A stretch of DNA of 64,000 bases from assembly GCF_030272615.1 (NCBI RefSeq), contig NC_081407.1:438555230-438619229 (forward strand), given 5' to 3'. The stretch is from Cryptomeria japonica (Eukaryota > Streptophyta > Pinopsida > Cupressales > Cupressaceae). Position numbers and translations under genes: made by a program. The notes below the pieces were generated by a model, which worked only from the letters and a program-made list of their open reading frames with translations, was not told the origin of the DNA and made no database searches. Below, in pieces: positions 1-11,726 of this stretch. Each line of letters starts with the position of its first letter. The first letter of the stretch is position 1.

Positions 1-1249
1 CATATTCATCCATTCACGAAATGATGTGTGGAATGTTGGTAGAAAATTTTAGATTATCCAATCTTTCTTTTCTCCTCTTTTTTTTTCACGCTTTCATATA
101 TCTTTGTTAGATTAGGATTAGTTTAAGGATTTTATGATGATGGATTATATTTGCAAGAGACATAAAATACATTGTCTTTTCAACTTCCACATGATACAAA
201 TTATGTCCTTAACATATTTATTATTGTTATAAAATCAAAATAAATAAATCTTTTAAACCTGAGATAAAATACAATGCGTTTCTCAAAGTTCTTGTTGAAT
301 TATTTTGATTTTGATGGTGAAAAGGTTACCGATTTCTTACCATTCAAATTGATATTTAAAATATTCATGAAAAGTCCAAAAATTATAAATTAAATCTAAA
401 TTGGATTCACATACATATTTTTTAATTGAATGAGAGAAGTCAATGTTGGTTTTTTTCTGATTGATTTAACTATGTTAAACCTCTAGTTCATGCAAATTGC
501 TTTTGGTATTTCATTGGAGACCCTTGAAAGGGGTAACCAAAGCACTTTCCTACTAAGATATTTTGGTAAACCTTATGAACTATAATAAAAAAGGACTATT
601 GGATAGCTACCTTCCAAATAAGGGAACTTTTGCAATTCCAATATGTTAGTATGTCAAAACACAAATTAACTTAAGGTGCAATAAATATGAAATATATGAG
701 ACAGTGGTAGAAAATAATAAGATAAGATGGTATGCATAAAAATATGTAAATGGAGATATGTAAAGAATTAGGAAATAAGTCCAAATTCACAAAAGTTGAG
801 AACATTATTAAATATATAATTGTACGAAGCTATTCTCTCAAATTGACCCAAAACTAAGTGATAATTAGCATGGGTTTGCAAATTTCACCATTACAGACAT
901 ATAGCCATTAATTTTAAATAGTTATAATTGTGATTTGTTATTTAAATAGGTTGACCAAATCTTAATTATAATATATACCAACCAATTCAAACATAATAAT
1001 GAAACATTGTTATGCATGATAAGTGAAGTTATTAGAGTCATCATTTGAGATTTTAAATGCATCTTCACAATATTATAATATTTCAATGTGTATTCAATAA
1101 TTAATAGATAATTTGATTTTCTAAATTTCTTTGACTAAAATTTGATCATAAAAAGAAAATAAAATATCACAACATATACATTTCATATAAAGTAACTAAA
1201 ATTTTCAATGCATTGTCAACAAATAGTTATTTAATAAACAATGATTAGT
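1..1249. other. AT-rich intergenic DNA, no gene seen
   Basis: Strongly AT-rich sequence with no long open frame and no recognisable retroelement domain. A short (TG)n run lies near 1324-1337. I see nothing else I can name. Confidence 0.6.
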
Positions 1250-3090
1250 TTGAAAATAAAATATTCCTAAAAAGAGTAGAGATGTGCAACAAACCATTTA
1301 ATTTAGACATTAGTCAGTAGTGAGTGTGTGTGTGTGTAATTAGTGACAAAGATTTAAAAAACTCAATATGTGATCGATTAATGCTTAGTTAATAAATAAT
1401 GATCAATTTTAAAATTAAGTGGTATTGAATAGAGTAAAGTCGCACAACAAACTATTTAATTTAGATTGTAGCGAGTAATGTGTATGAGTGTGTGTGAATG
1501 CGTGATCGATTAATACTTAGTTAATAAATTATTATTATTTTTGAAGTTAAGCATTACTAGAAAGAGTAGAGTTGCACAACAAACCATTTAATTTAGACAT
1601 TAGCCAATAATAGTACATGAGTGCACGTGTAATAATTAGTGACAAAGATTTAAGCACTTAAAATGTTGAATCCAATTCCTTTAAACAACCCAAATAAAAT
1701 ATTCCCATTATAACCTCCCCAACTTCCATCAATACAAAAAAGTAAAAGAAAAGATTAATTTGAAAATTAATACTTAGTTAGTACATAATGATAAATTTTA
1801 AAATTAAGTTTTACCAAAAGAATATAGATGCACAACAAACCATTTAATTTGGATAGTAGCCAATAATAGTGCATGGGTGCATGTGCAATGATAAGTGACA
1901 AAGATTTAAGCACTTAAAATGTTTGTGGTCCAATTCCTCTCAAAGAACCCAAATAAGATATTTCAATTAAAACCTCTCCAACTCCCATCAACACAAAAAA
2001 AAGTAAAAAAGAAAAGTTTAATGTGAAAATTAATACTTAGTTAATAAACAATGATTGATTTTAAAATTAAGTGTTAACAAAAGAGTAGAGATGCACAACA
2101 AACCATTTAATTTGGATAGTAGCTAATAATAGTGCATGAGTGCATGTGTAATGATAAGTGACAAGGATTTGGGCACTTAAAATCTATGTAGTCCAATTTC
2201 TTTCAATGAACTTAAATATGATATTTTAATTAAAACCTTCCCAACTCCCATCAATATAAAAAAAAAAAAAGTAAAAGAAAAGATTAATTCGAAAATTAAG
2301 ACTTACTAAATAATGATTGATTTTGCAATTAAGTGCTACCAAAAGAATATAGATGCACAACAAACCATTTAATTTAGACAGTAGCCAATAATGGTACATG
2401 AGTGCATGTGTAATGATAAATGACAAAGATTTAAGCACTTAAAAGTTGAATCCAATTACTCTCAATGAATTCAAATAAGATTTTTCAATTGAAACCTCCC
2501 CAACTCACATCAATACAAAAAAGTAAAAGAGATGAATTTGAAAATTAATACTTAGTAAATAATAATTATTTTTAAATTCAAGTGTTACCAATAGAGTAGA
2601 GATGCACAACAAAGCATTTAATCTAGACAATAGCCAATAATAGTGCATAAGTGCGTGTGTAATGACAAATGACAAAGATTTAAGCACTCAAAATGCTGAA
2701 TGTAATTTCTTTAAACAACCCAAATAAGATGTTCCAATTATAATATCCCCGACTTGACAAAGATTCAAGCACTTAAAATGTTGTATGCAATTGCTCTCAA
2801 CGACCAAACAAGTTATTCCAATAATAAGCTCCCCAACTTACATGAATACACAAAGGTAAAAGACGAGATTAATTTGAAAATTACTATTTAGTTAATAAAT
2901 AATATTAATTTTAAAATTAAGTGTTACCAAAAGAATATAGGAGCAAAATAAATCATTTAATTTAGACAGTAGCCAATAATAGTGCATGAGTGCATGTGTA
3001 ATTATAAGTGACAAAGATTTAAACACTTAAAATTTTGAATCCAATTCCTTTAAGCAACCCCATTAAGATATCCCATTTATAACATCCCCA
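1250..3090. repeat. Degenerate ~260-bp tandem repeat array
   Basis: A landmark (CACAACAAACCATTTAATTT and variants) recurs near 1291, 1449, 1581, 1837, 2100, 2362, 2611 and 2950. Spacing in the best-preserved middle part is 249-263 bp; the flanking copies are shorter or longer. Each unit also holds an AAATTAAGTGTTACC-like stretch, a TGCATGAGTGCATGTGTAAT-like stretch and a TATAACCTCCCCAACT-like stretch in the same order. Copies differ by many substitutions and small indels, so the array is old. No coding function is visible; the short minus-strand ORFs here are repeat by-products. Confidence 0.75.
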
Positions 3091-3490
3091 ACTTGCGTAA
3101 TGATAAATGACATATTTAAGCACTTAAAATGTTGTATCCAATTCTTCTATTTGACCCAAATAAGATATTCCAATTATAACCTCCCCTACTTGTGTAATGA
3201 TAAATGACAAAGATTTGAGCACTCAAAATGTTGTATCCAATTCCTCTAAGCGACCCAAGTAAGATATTCCTATTATAACCTCCCCAACTTGTGTAATGAT
3301 AAATGACAAAGATTTGAGCACTTGAAATGTTGTATCCAATTCCTCTTAACAACCAAACAAGTTATTCCAATTATAACATCCCAACTAACATAATGATAAA
3401 TGACAAAGATTTAAACACTTAAAATGTTATATACAATTCTTCTCAAGGAACAAACAAGTTATTCCAGTTATAACCTCCCCCAAGTTTCAT
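3090..3490. repeat. ~98-bp tandem subrepeat
   Basis: GTTGTATCCAATTC and close variants occur at about 3130, 3230, 3329 and 3425, a spacing of 96-100 bp. Each unit also carries a CTCCCCAACTTGTGTAATGA-like segment and GACAAAGATTTGAGCACT. It appears to be a contracted derivative of part of the 260-bp unit to its left, since the same phrases appear in both. The minus-strand ORF at 3116-3352 is simply this repeat translated. Confidence 0.75.
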
Positions 3491-3539
3491 GAATACAAAA
3501 AAGTGAAAAGAAGAAAAATCTAAGCCATTATTATTTTTC

Positions 3540-4235
3540 CAATGAAGGTACCTTGTCCTGAGATGGGTCCCCTGAAATGAGATCCCCAAACCAAGATGGA
3601 AGCCATTAAAATCTGATACTCAATTGGTGTGACAGTGGATTTGAACATGGGTGGTCAAAAGGAAGGAAAAATAGTGCATTTTGACCGGTCAAGAAATGAT
3701 GCAGACGGTGGATAGTGGAATTCCAATTCCTCCTTGTAATAAAAACATCATCTGGCTGGAGTCCATTACCTAATTACATGTTTTTCCACACAATCATTGT
3801 TTTCAAATGCACAGTGCACAACACTTCACAGATTTCAATTTGTTTTTCTGCCGCATTGATATTCGTGCCTCTGAAAACACAAAAGCAGAGCGAGTGCACC
3901 TTTGCTGGCACCCTCGACTTTCTTTCCAATACCCAAAATACACCATTTATATCATACCTTATCTCTTCTGATCTGGTTTTCTTTAATGGGGATTTAGGGG
4001 ATTAATGAATGGTTTTTGCTTAAACTTTTTTTTTTGCCTCTGTGAGGGACCCAGCAGGTGTTATCCAGGAGTCTTTCATGGCGAATGGCGGCGATGGGGT
4101 AGATGAAAAATGTCAGATTTCAGAGCTCAGTAGAGTACTCTTTTCTTTCTCGCCTTTCAGGGATATTTACCATCTTACTTTAAACTTGGCAGATAGAGAA
4201 ATCCTGCTTGCAGGGATTTGTTTTTTAAGCTAAAA
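3540..4235 (+). other. Non-repetitive island with a possible 5' exon
   Basis: This stretch lacks the neighbouring tandem repeat and is less AT-rich. Around 4078 an ATG opens a frame beginning MANGGDGVDEK, preceded by a pyrimidine-rich stretch and followed by a possible donor region near 4130. The frame runs to a stop at 4231-4233. I recognise no domain and see no downstream exons. It could be an isolated gene fragment, a 5' exon of a pseudogene, or chance. Treat it as unassigned. Confidence 0.2.
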
Positions 4236-5343
4236 AGTACCTGTTTAGCACTTTTTTGACTTGCATTTACCTTTCTATTAATTTAATGGATGGTTATAAT
4301 AGTATTTTGGTGATTGTTTGATGTATAAATTATGTGATTCTAGTACTTATTTTATAGTTATTTTTACTTTGTATCTCTATTTTTTATGGGTGGAATGATG
4401 AAAAGTATTGCATAATTATTTATTGAAGACTGACCTTTATATAGAAAATGTCCAGAGATATTAGGATGTTTTATTTTAAGTCATTCTAGTATCTTTGCGG
4501 GTCTTGTAAATGCAATTAGAGTTTTTGCGGGAAGGTCACCCGAGATCGGATCTATGAAAAAGACTTTATTGAACTGAACTTGCCAATTCAAATTAAATAC
4601 TATTTTGAACATCCATATGATCATGTCACGTATATAGCAACACTCGCGGTTTCATCTATTGAAGCCCTTTTTGTCCTAGCTTCCTAGTCACCACCTCGTC
4701 CATTCCTTCCATTTCAAGAGTAAGCATCACTTCCAGTTGGAGATATTCCAGGGTAATTCAAAAATATTCTTTAAGATAAATTGAATCTCTATACTAACAT
4801 GAAAGCAAAAATAACTTAACGACAACAGATTTCCACAATCCATGTATATGTTGATCATATGTTTCTCGATTTGCTTGTATGCAAAAACAACTTTTTAAAT
4901 TTGATTCAAGATAATTTCAAATACTATTTTTCAAAATGATTTATTTTTTGTTCCATTTAAAATCTAAAAAGAATCTTTATCCGCTATTTCTATTTATTAT
5001 TTTATTTTATAAAACACATATTTAAGTAACTTGTATTTAGTGTTTTTTAGTTTAAGAACAGTCATTATCGATATGTTTTTTAATTTTATTTTTAAGTTAT
5101 TGCATTCTAAAATGATGTTCCTTAATTTATAAAATTTTAATTATTATATAATTTGTTAAAAATTATTGGTAATTTAGTTTTTAATGGTATAAAGATTGAT
5201 TATTTTTAAAGTGATTGTTTTGAGTTTATTTGATGAGTTATTTGTAGTGTTTATAAATATTGATAATTTTAGTAAAGTTATTTATTAAGAATAATTTAAA
5301 TCGTTGGTGAGTTGTTTGTTAATGTTGATGTCAAACCCTCACC
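4236..5343. other. AT-rich intergenic DNA, no gene seen
   Basis: AT-rich single-copy-looking DNA, with no ORF of interest and no recognisable transposon domain. It forms the left flank of the LINE insertion site. Confidence 0.6.
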
Positions 5344-5360
5344 AACTATTAAATAAACAA
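5344..5360. repeat. Left target-site duplication of the LINE
   Basis: AACTATTAAATAAACAA (17 bp) is repeated exactly at 13375-13391. The two copies bracket the LINE coding region, as produced by target-primed reverse transcription. The AT-rich motif fits the preference of L1-type endonucleases. Confidence 0.9.
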
Positions 5361-5394
5361 CTCTCCCGCCCATTTTGAGATTCTATGTGCCTGG

Positions 5395-6963
5395 ATGTCC
5401 GCCCCCTCTGGGGAGGCCCCCCCTCCCTTGCTAGACCCAACGCCCGATTCCACGGTCGGAGCGCATGCCTCTGGGCCTGTTGCGGGGTCCCCACGTTCTG
5501 CGGACCATACGGAAGAAAATGACAGTCTTCACACCCTTTCCACTTCTCCAAGTCTGATTGATTCTGGATCGAAAGGGGAGGAAAGGAATATACCCCATCC
5601 CGAACCAGAAACTTCTGCCGGTTAGACAGATAAGGATACTATGGAGGTGAATCCCAAGTCTAGCTAGAAGAAAGCCCTCCTTGGGTCAACAAATTTGTTC
5701 CCTCTTGATGTTGTGGCCTCCTTCTCCCAAACGGAAGACGGAACAGAAATCAAACTCCCAGACAACCTAATGGACAAAATCACCGCCTCCCTTCACCTAG
5801 CAATAGTTGGTCATTTCTTCTCCTTCCGACCTTTTATCGACATGGTCAGGCATTGGGCAAAATCACGTTGGAAGCTAAAAGGAAGCCTGGAGGTTTCAGC
5901 CATGTCAGGGGGACTCTTTCTATTCAAATTTATCACTGAGGAGGATCTGATTTATGTCTTGTCAGGGTCCTAGGCTTATGGAAAGCACTTCCTAACCATG
6001 GCTAAATGGAAACCTGGGTTTGACCCCTCTGCAGAACTAAACCACATGGCCCCCGTGTGGGTTAGGTTACCTGGACTCCCTTTGGAGTTCTAGGATGAAC
6101 AAATCTTCCGATGTATAGGAAACTCATTTGGTTGCTTTGTTGTAGTGGACTCGGTCACTCTCAACAAGTCCAGGTTGGTGTATGCTCGCTTTTGTGTCAA
6201 TGTTACGATTAACAAAGCCCTCCCAAACTTTATCTCCCTAAAGTCCAAATGGGGAAAATGGTCCCAGGCCATTGTTTACGAAAATGCCACCCTGTACTGT
6301 CAGAAGTGTAATACTTAGGGGCATTCCTATACTGATTGTAAAGCCCCTGTGGTAGTAGAACCCAAGATCAAGAATAAAGCCATCTGGGCTGAACCCATCA
6401 ACCTTGGTGACCCGTCATCCTCGGCCCCTCCTGAGCTGACTACTGAGAATGTTATTCCTGAAGATTACCAGCACACAGACAAGATCCTTGAGATCTTAAA
6501 ATCCCTAGCTGACCCAACCAAAAACTCAAACTACCCCCTGGAAGAGGGGGAGATCCCTCAGGCGATAGCCCTCGTCATGTCCCCCATCCCTCGCCCTTCT
6601 GCTTCCCCCTCACCCCATGCCCTCCTTGACCCCACCCCAGCTGTGGTTAAACCTCTCAAGATTGGAAGTACCTTGCCCACCACTTCAACCCCTTCCTCCC
6701 CTACAGCTGGGGATGGAGAGGAGTACTCTGGAAACTTCCTGGCAACTCTGCTGAAAGTATCCCCCCCGTGTTCTCCTCAAACGGATAATGAAGAATAGAT
6801 AACCCAGAAGAAGAAAGTCAAAGCCACGAAAGTTGATGTGGGGGGAAATGAAAGCAAAGTTGGGAGACCTATAGTAAGAGTCCTGAGACACAAGGTTATG
6901 GCAAGGGACATTGCAAATGGTAGACAACTAACCCCAGACGAACTTAGCAAAAGTAAGAAATGA
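5395..6963 (+). pseudogene. LINE ORF1 (gag-like, DUF4283 plus CCHC knuckle), decayed
   Basis: One reading frame runs from the ATG at 5395 to the TGA at 6961-6963, broken only by in-frame TAG codons (for example at 5623, 5971, 6091, 6316 and 6796). The N-terminus is Ser/Pro-rich. The middle (5695-6290) has the features of the DUF4283 domain of plant LINE ORF1: a WKLKGSLEVSAMSGGLFLF stretch, then APVWVRLPGLPLEF. A CX2CX4HX4C knuckle follows at 6298-6342 (CQKCNT, a TAG, then GHSYTDC). The C-terminal third is Pro/Ser-rich and ends in a basic tail. In the family this protein binds element RNA. All the stops can be explained by a single base change from CAG or TGG. Confidence 0.85.
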
Positions 6964-9900
6964 AGTTCCTCTCTTGGAACATAAGGGGTCTGAACAGCCC
7001 CTAGAAGCAGTTCGCCATAAAACAACTCATTATTGAGATGAAAATCGACATCTGTCTAATTCAAGAAGTTAAGATGCCTTCCCAAACCTTCACTGCGATT
7101 GCTGGTAAACTTTGGCCTGGAGCGGACTACCTGTATGTTGACGCCTTAGGTGCATCTAGAGGTATTGCTACCCTGTGGAATCCCATTAAAATAAAAGGCA
7201 AGCTATTCGCTAGCTCCCAAAATTTCCTAGCGGTTTTCTCTCCACTATGGTGATCTTTGCTGGCAGATGATCAACATCTATGCTCCCAACTCTAGGGCGG
7301 GAAGACAGATCCCGTGGGAGGAAATCTCTAATATCATTATGACTAATCAGAAGGACCGGTTTATGCTTGCTAGGGATTTCAATGCCGCCCTCTACCCTTC
7401 CAAGAAGTGTGGTGGCCTGGAGGATTTCTCTAACAGCATGAGAGACCTAGCCAGCTTCATCAATGCTTCAAACCTAGTGGATATTGACCTTCAGGGTGCC
7501 CCCTTCACTTGGTCGAATAACAAGAAAGGCAAACACCTCATCCAAGTCAGATTGGATAGATTCCTGATCTCCACCAACTGGGATTTGGGAACGAGCTCCT
7601 TCCTAAAATCCCTCCCAAGGATGACGTCTGATCACAACCCCCTTCTTCTCCATTGGAAAGACAGACCCTACCAGGGTCCCCCCCCCCTTCTGCTATGAAA
7701 TCATGCGGGCCTCCTATCCTGACTTCAAGGATTTGGTTAGAGGTTGGTGGTCCACCCCGATCCAAGGGACTGCCATGTTCAGAATTATGGAGAAACTAAA
7801 GTTAATCAGCAGGGAAGTCAAAGGGTGGAACAGGAACACCTTTGGAGACATCTTTAAAAGAAAAAAGGACTTGGGATCCAGACTGGAACAACTTCAAATT
7901 TTAATGGCTACTGGTAACCCCCTGGACCCCATTTTGAAGGAGGAGGAAGATTGTCGCAAAAGCTGGAAAAATATCCTTGCCAGGGAGGAAGTGTACTGGA
8001 AACAAAGATCCAGGATCCAGTGGTTGAAAGAAGGGGACATAAATTCTGCTTTCTTCCATAGATCGGCTTCTAACCACAAGAGGAGGAACTACATCAAAAG
8101 TATTAAAGATGAAACTGGCCAGGAGATTTTTGATGACTCTTTGATTGGACAGAACGCGGTGGACTTTTTCACTAGTCTGTATGCGGACGGTGGAACGGCT
8201 TCGCTGCTCCAGTACTGCCTCATTAGTAAACTGTCGATGGCCATTGAGGAGGACAACAACCGGCAACTCCTGTCCCCCATCTCTACTGAGGAAGTTCACA
8301 GGGCGGTCTTTGCTATGGGAGCTTATAAAACATTAGGCCCGAATGGTTTCCCCCCGGCCTTCTTCCAGGACTTTTGGGATATTGTTAGCTATGATGTTAC
8401 TAAAGCTGTCCAAGATTTCTTCAAAATGGGGAGATTGCTAAAAAAGATCAACAACACTTTCATTGTCCTCATCCCCAAGACCACCACTCCCAGCTGCCTG
8501 AAGGAGTATCATCCCATAAGCCTCTGCAATACCATTTACAAGATTCTCTCCAAGGTCATTGTAAACAAAATTAAACCCTTCCTGGAAAAATTTATCAGTC
8601 TGTCTTAGAAAGGCTTTGTCCCGGGACGACAAATTCTAGATTCCGCCATCACAACTCATGAGATAATCCATTCCATGGATAGGAGCAAATTACCCGTTAT
8701 GGCCTTTAAACTTGATATATCAAAAGCTTATGACAAGGTTGATTGGGAATTTCTTTTCAAAGTGCTCCTAAAACTGGGATTCAACCAAAAAATGGTGAGT
8801 ATGATTCGTGAATGTGTTACCACAGTCCAATTCTCAGGATATGATTCGTGAATGTGTTACCACAGTCCAATTCTCAGGATATGATTTGTGAATGTGTTAC
8901 CACAGTCCAATTCTCAATCCTGATTAATGGGACTCCTAGGGGAGGCTTCAAAGCTGAGAAGGGTATCCGGCAGGGCGACCCCTTATCCCCTTATCTTTTT
9001 ATCATGATAGCTGAAGTCCTAAATAGAAATGTGACTCATCTAGTCACCAATGGTAGGCTTCAAGGATTCAAAGCGACCTCCACGCTCCCCCCTACTAATA
9101 TCCAGCAGTTCGTGGATGACACTTTCCTTTTTGGCAGAACTTTTGTCATGGAGGCTAAAGGATGGAAGACCCTTCTGGAGGACTATGCCAAGGCGTTGGG
9201 ACAATGCATCAACTATGAGAAGAGTAATATCTACTTCTTCAATACTCCAAATGACCTCCAATTCAGAATCCTCTCCATCCTCAGATGCGAAATGGCTACT
9301 CTCCCGGGGACCTACCTGGGGCTCCCTCTCACGGTCAAGGAAGTCACCCCCACCTTCTGGAACTCTATCTTGGAAAGAATGCAGAAAAAGCTTGTGGGAT
9401 GGAAAGGGAAATTTCTCAGTAGTGCGAGGAAGCTCCAGCTCCTTGCAGCCTCCCTACAGGGAATTTCGGTCTACTTCCTCTCCATGTTCAAAATATCAGG
9501 GACCATGGGTGAAAAACTTGAAAAAATTCAAGAAAACTTTTTATGGACTGGCTTAGAGGGAAAAAAACGTCCGGCTCTGGTCAACTGGGATATTGTTTGT
9601 TTACCCAAATCTCTGGGAGGTTTGGGTATACGAAAGATCAATGCCCTCAATAAGGCGCTAATTGCCAAGGTGGGATGGACCTTGGCTAAAGGGGAGGCAG
9701 ACTGGTGCAACATCATCAAAGCTAAGTATTTGGACCTGGAGCATTTCTTTTATAATCTGAACACTTCTGACCTTCCCTAGGGCTCCAAATTATGGAACAA
9801 CATCCTAAAGAACAGAGTGATGGTCAGAGAAGGTTTGAAGTGGCAGCTTGGAGATGGCAAAAAGGTGAGATTCTGGGAGGACTTTTGGATGGAAGATAGA

Positions 9901-11272
9901 CCGTTAATCAACACTCGCTTCCATCAAATCAGGAACCATTTCAAGGCTATCCTGGGGGATTATGCTACGGATTATTTGGTCCCAGGAAGTGGTTGGAAGG
10001 ACTTAGTCCCAATCTACAGCAATCAACCGAACCTGGTCCCCATGGCTCAGGAGTTGCAACTCTTATTGCTGAAAACTAGAATTCCCATGACCATGAACGA
10101 AGACAGCTTCATCTGGAAAGAGACACAATCAGGCCAATTCTCGGTCAAATCTGCATACTCTCAGCTCCTAAAACACCCTATGGATGCGGAAGGTTGGAAG
10201 AAACTCTGGAACCCTCAGTTAATTCCCAAAATTAATTTCTTTTGGTGGTCCCTCATGCATGGCAAAACCCTCACACTTGATAACTTGAAAAAGAGGGGAT
10301 TCCATCTCCCCAATAGATGCAACTTATGTAAAAAGGATGAGGAATCTATTGAGCACCTTTTTATTCCATGTCCCTTTGCGGCTCACATTTGGTCTGTCAC
10401 TCTTCAGAAATGTGGTCTATGTTGGGTCTTCCACAAGAATATAAAAAAAAATGTGTTTGATTGGAACCCCCCTTCCCATCATCCCCTCATCATTCAACTT
10501 TGGAAACAAATTCCTCCGCACATTTGCTGGGCTTTGTGGAAGGAGAGAAACAACAAAATTTCCAGAGACACTGAGACCCCTCCGGACTCTGTTGCCCTCA
10601 CCTGCTTTAAGTTGATATCTGAGAATCTAGAAGATACAAATTGGAAAATCCCCCCTATCCTCCTGATGAGATGGATAAGAAGATCACTGGCAGCTGGAAG
10701 CTCCCCCTGGCTTTGATCGTTTCAACAACAACACCAAGAAAAAGAGACAGATGACTAGGTGGTCTTCCCCCAGAATTTACTAGTTTAAATTGAATTTTGA
10801 TGACTCTGCTCAATGCAACAATTAGGCTAGTGGTGGAGTCATCAGGGATCATCTAGGGAACATGGTTGTAGCCTATGCTGACAACCTCAGTGAAAGTTCG
10901 ATCACTCAAGCTGAGGGAATGGCCCTCCTCTAGGGGCTGAAAATGGCTAACGACATAGGAATAAAGCATCTGGAAATCGAAGGAGACTCTCAAGTTATTA
11001 TTGACTCTATCAAAGGGAATGCTTCAGCTAGATGGAGAGTGGAACCCATTCCGAGGGATATCAGGCACTTGCTGATCAAAATGGAGGACTTCACCGTAGA
11101 CCACATCTTCAGAGAAGGAAATAGAGCGACAGATTCTATGGCAGCTGAAGGAAGGCTGCAGATGGGCTTACGATGCTAGAGGAACCCCAATCTGCTGCCA
11201 ATCACTGTTAAGGAAATCTTGGATAAGGAAAAAGCCTTGTGCCAAGAAATGACTAACCCTTCCGCCCAATGA
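6960..11272 (+). pseudogene. LINE ORF2: endonuclease, reverse transcriptase, zf-RVT, RNase H; decayed
   Basis: The ATG at 6960 begins MKFLSWNIRGLN, the usual start of the endonuclease/exonuclease/phosphatase domain. Endonuclease motifs follow: IQE near 7060, RDFNA (normally GDFNA) near 7375, RLDRFLIS near 7552 and SDHNPLLL near 7630. The RT domain covers about 8000-9300 with PNGFPPAFFQDFW, IPKTTTP, SLCNTIYKI, FKLDISKAYDKVDW and the catalytic FVDDTFLF near 9110. A zf-RVT domain lies at 10130-10420 (WNPQLIPKINFFWW, then CNLCKK, then EHLFIPC). The RNase H domain at 10785-11160 has FDDSA, GDSQVIIDS and REGNRATDSMA. The frame breaks near 7253 and in the C-run at 7677-7687. In-frame stops include 7002 and 8606. 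It ends in TGATGA. Confidence 0.9.
8801..8916 (+). repeat. 40-bp tandem triplication inside the LINE RT
   Basis: A 40-bp unit starting ATGATTCGTGAATGTGTTAC is present at 8801-8840 and 8841-8880, with a third, shortened copy at 8881-8916 (one C-to-T change). It lies in the RT domain just after FKLDISKAYDKVDW. The two extra units add 80 bp, which is not a multiple of three, so the RT frame is broken. It is a local duplication after or during insertion, not part of the normal RT. Confidence 0.93.
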
Positions 11273-11472
11273 TGAAGGAAAATGTGTTAATTTTTTCAAA
11301 TTGGCGCAAAGATCCTGCCAATTTCTACCATAGACGGACACGTAGCAGAGGTATGCGGAGTCATCACTACCACAAGGGATCAATTTATAAAGAAAGGACT
11401 GACATCAGGAATGATTACCATTCATTTATGACTCGAATGGTGCTAACTGGTGACGGCAAAGGCGGCGCTAGG

Positions 11473-11532
11473 GAGCTGTCAACTCACATTGCCCCGAGTA
11501 AAGAGTTGTCAACTCACATTGGCCCGAGTAAA
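11473..11532 (+). repeat. 30-bp direct repeat, two copies
   Basis: Units at 11473-11502 and 11503-11532 read GAG(C/T)TGTCAACTCACATT followed by G(C/G)CCCGAGTAAA. They lie in the LINE spacer between the RNase H stop (11272) and the third ORF. The function is unknown; it may be part of an untranslated linker. Confidence 0.85.
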
Positions 11533-11726
11533 GGCTTGCACGCTTCGAGTAGATCTCCAGCCAGCGATATCTACGAGACCTTAAAGGATAATAATCACTA
11601 TGATTATTACGACCGTTTAACCCAAGTCTGGCACATTTTCCCTAACCATTTCGTCTTGAGTTTGCTTCGGCTCTACGTTCTGGCTTTCTGTCATTTTCAA
11701 ATAGAGAAGCTGGAGGATTCTAAAAT

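Noticed and set aside
3116-3352. 78-codon ORF with internally repeated peptide
   Set aside because: The repeat in the peptide is the 98-bp DNA tandem repeat; no sign of a gene.
9050-9556. 168-codon plus-strand ORF
   Set aside because: Alternate-frame shadow of the LINE RT domain, which reads clearly in another frame.
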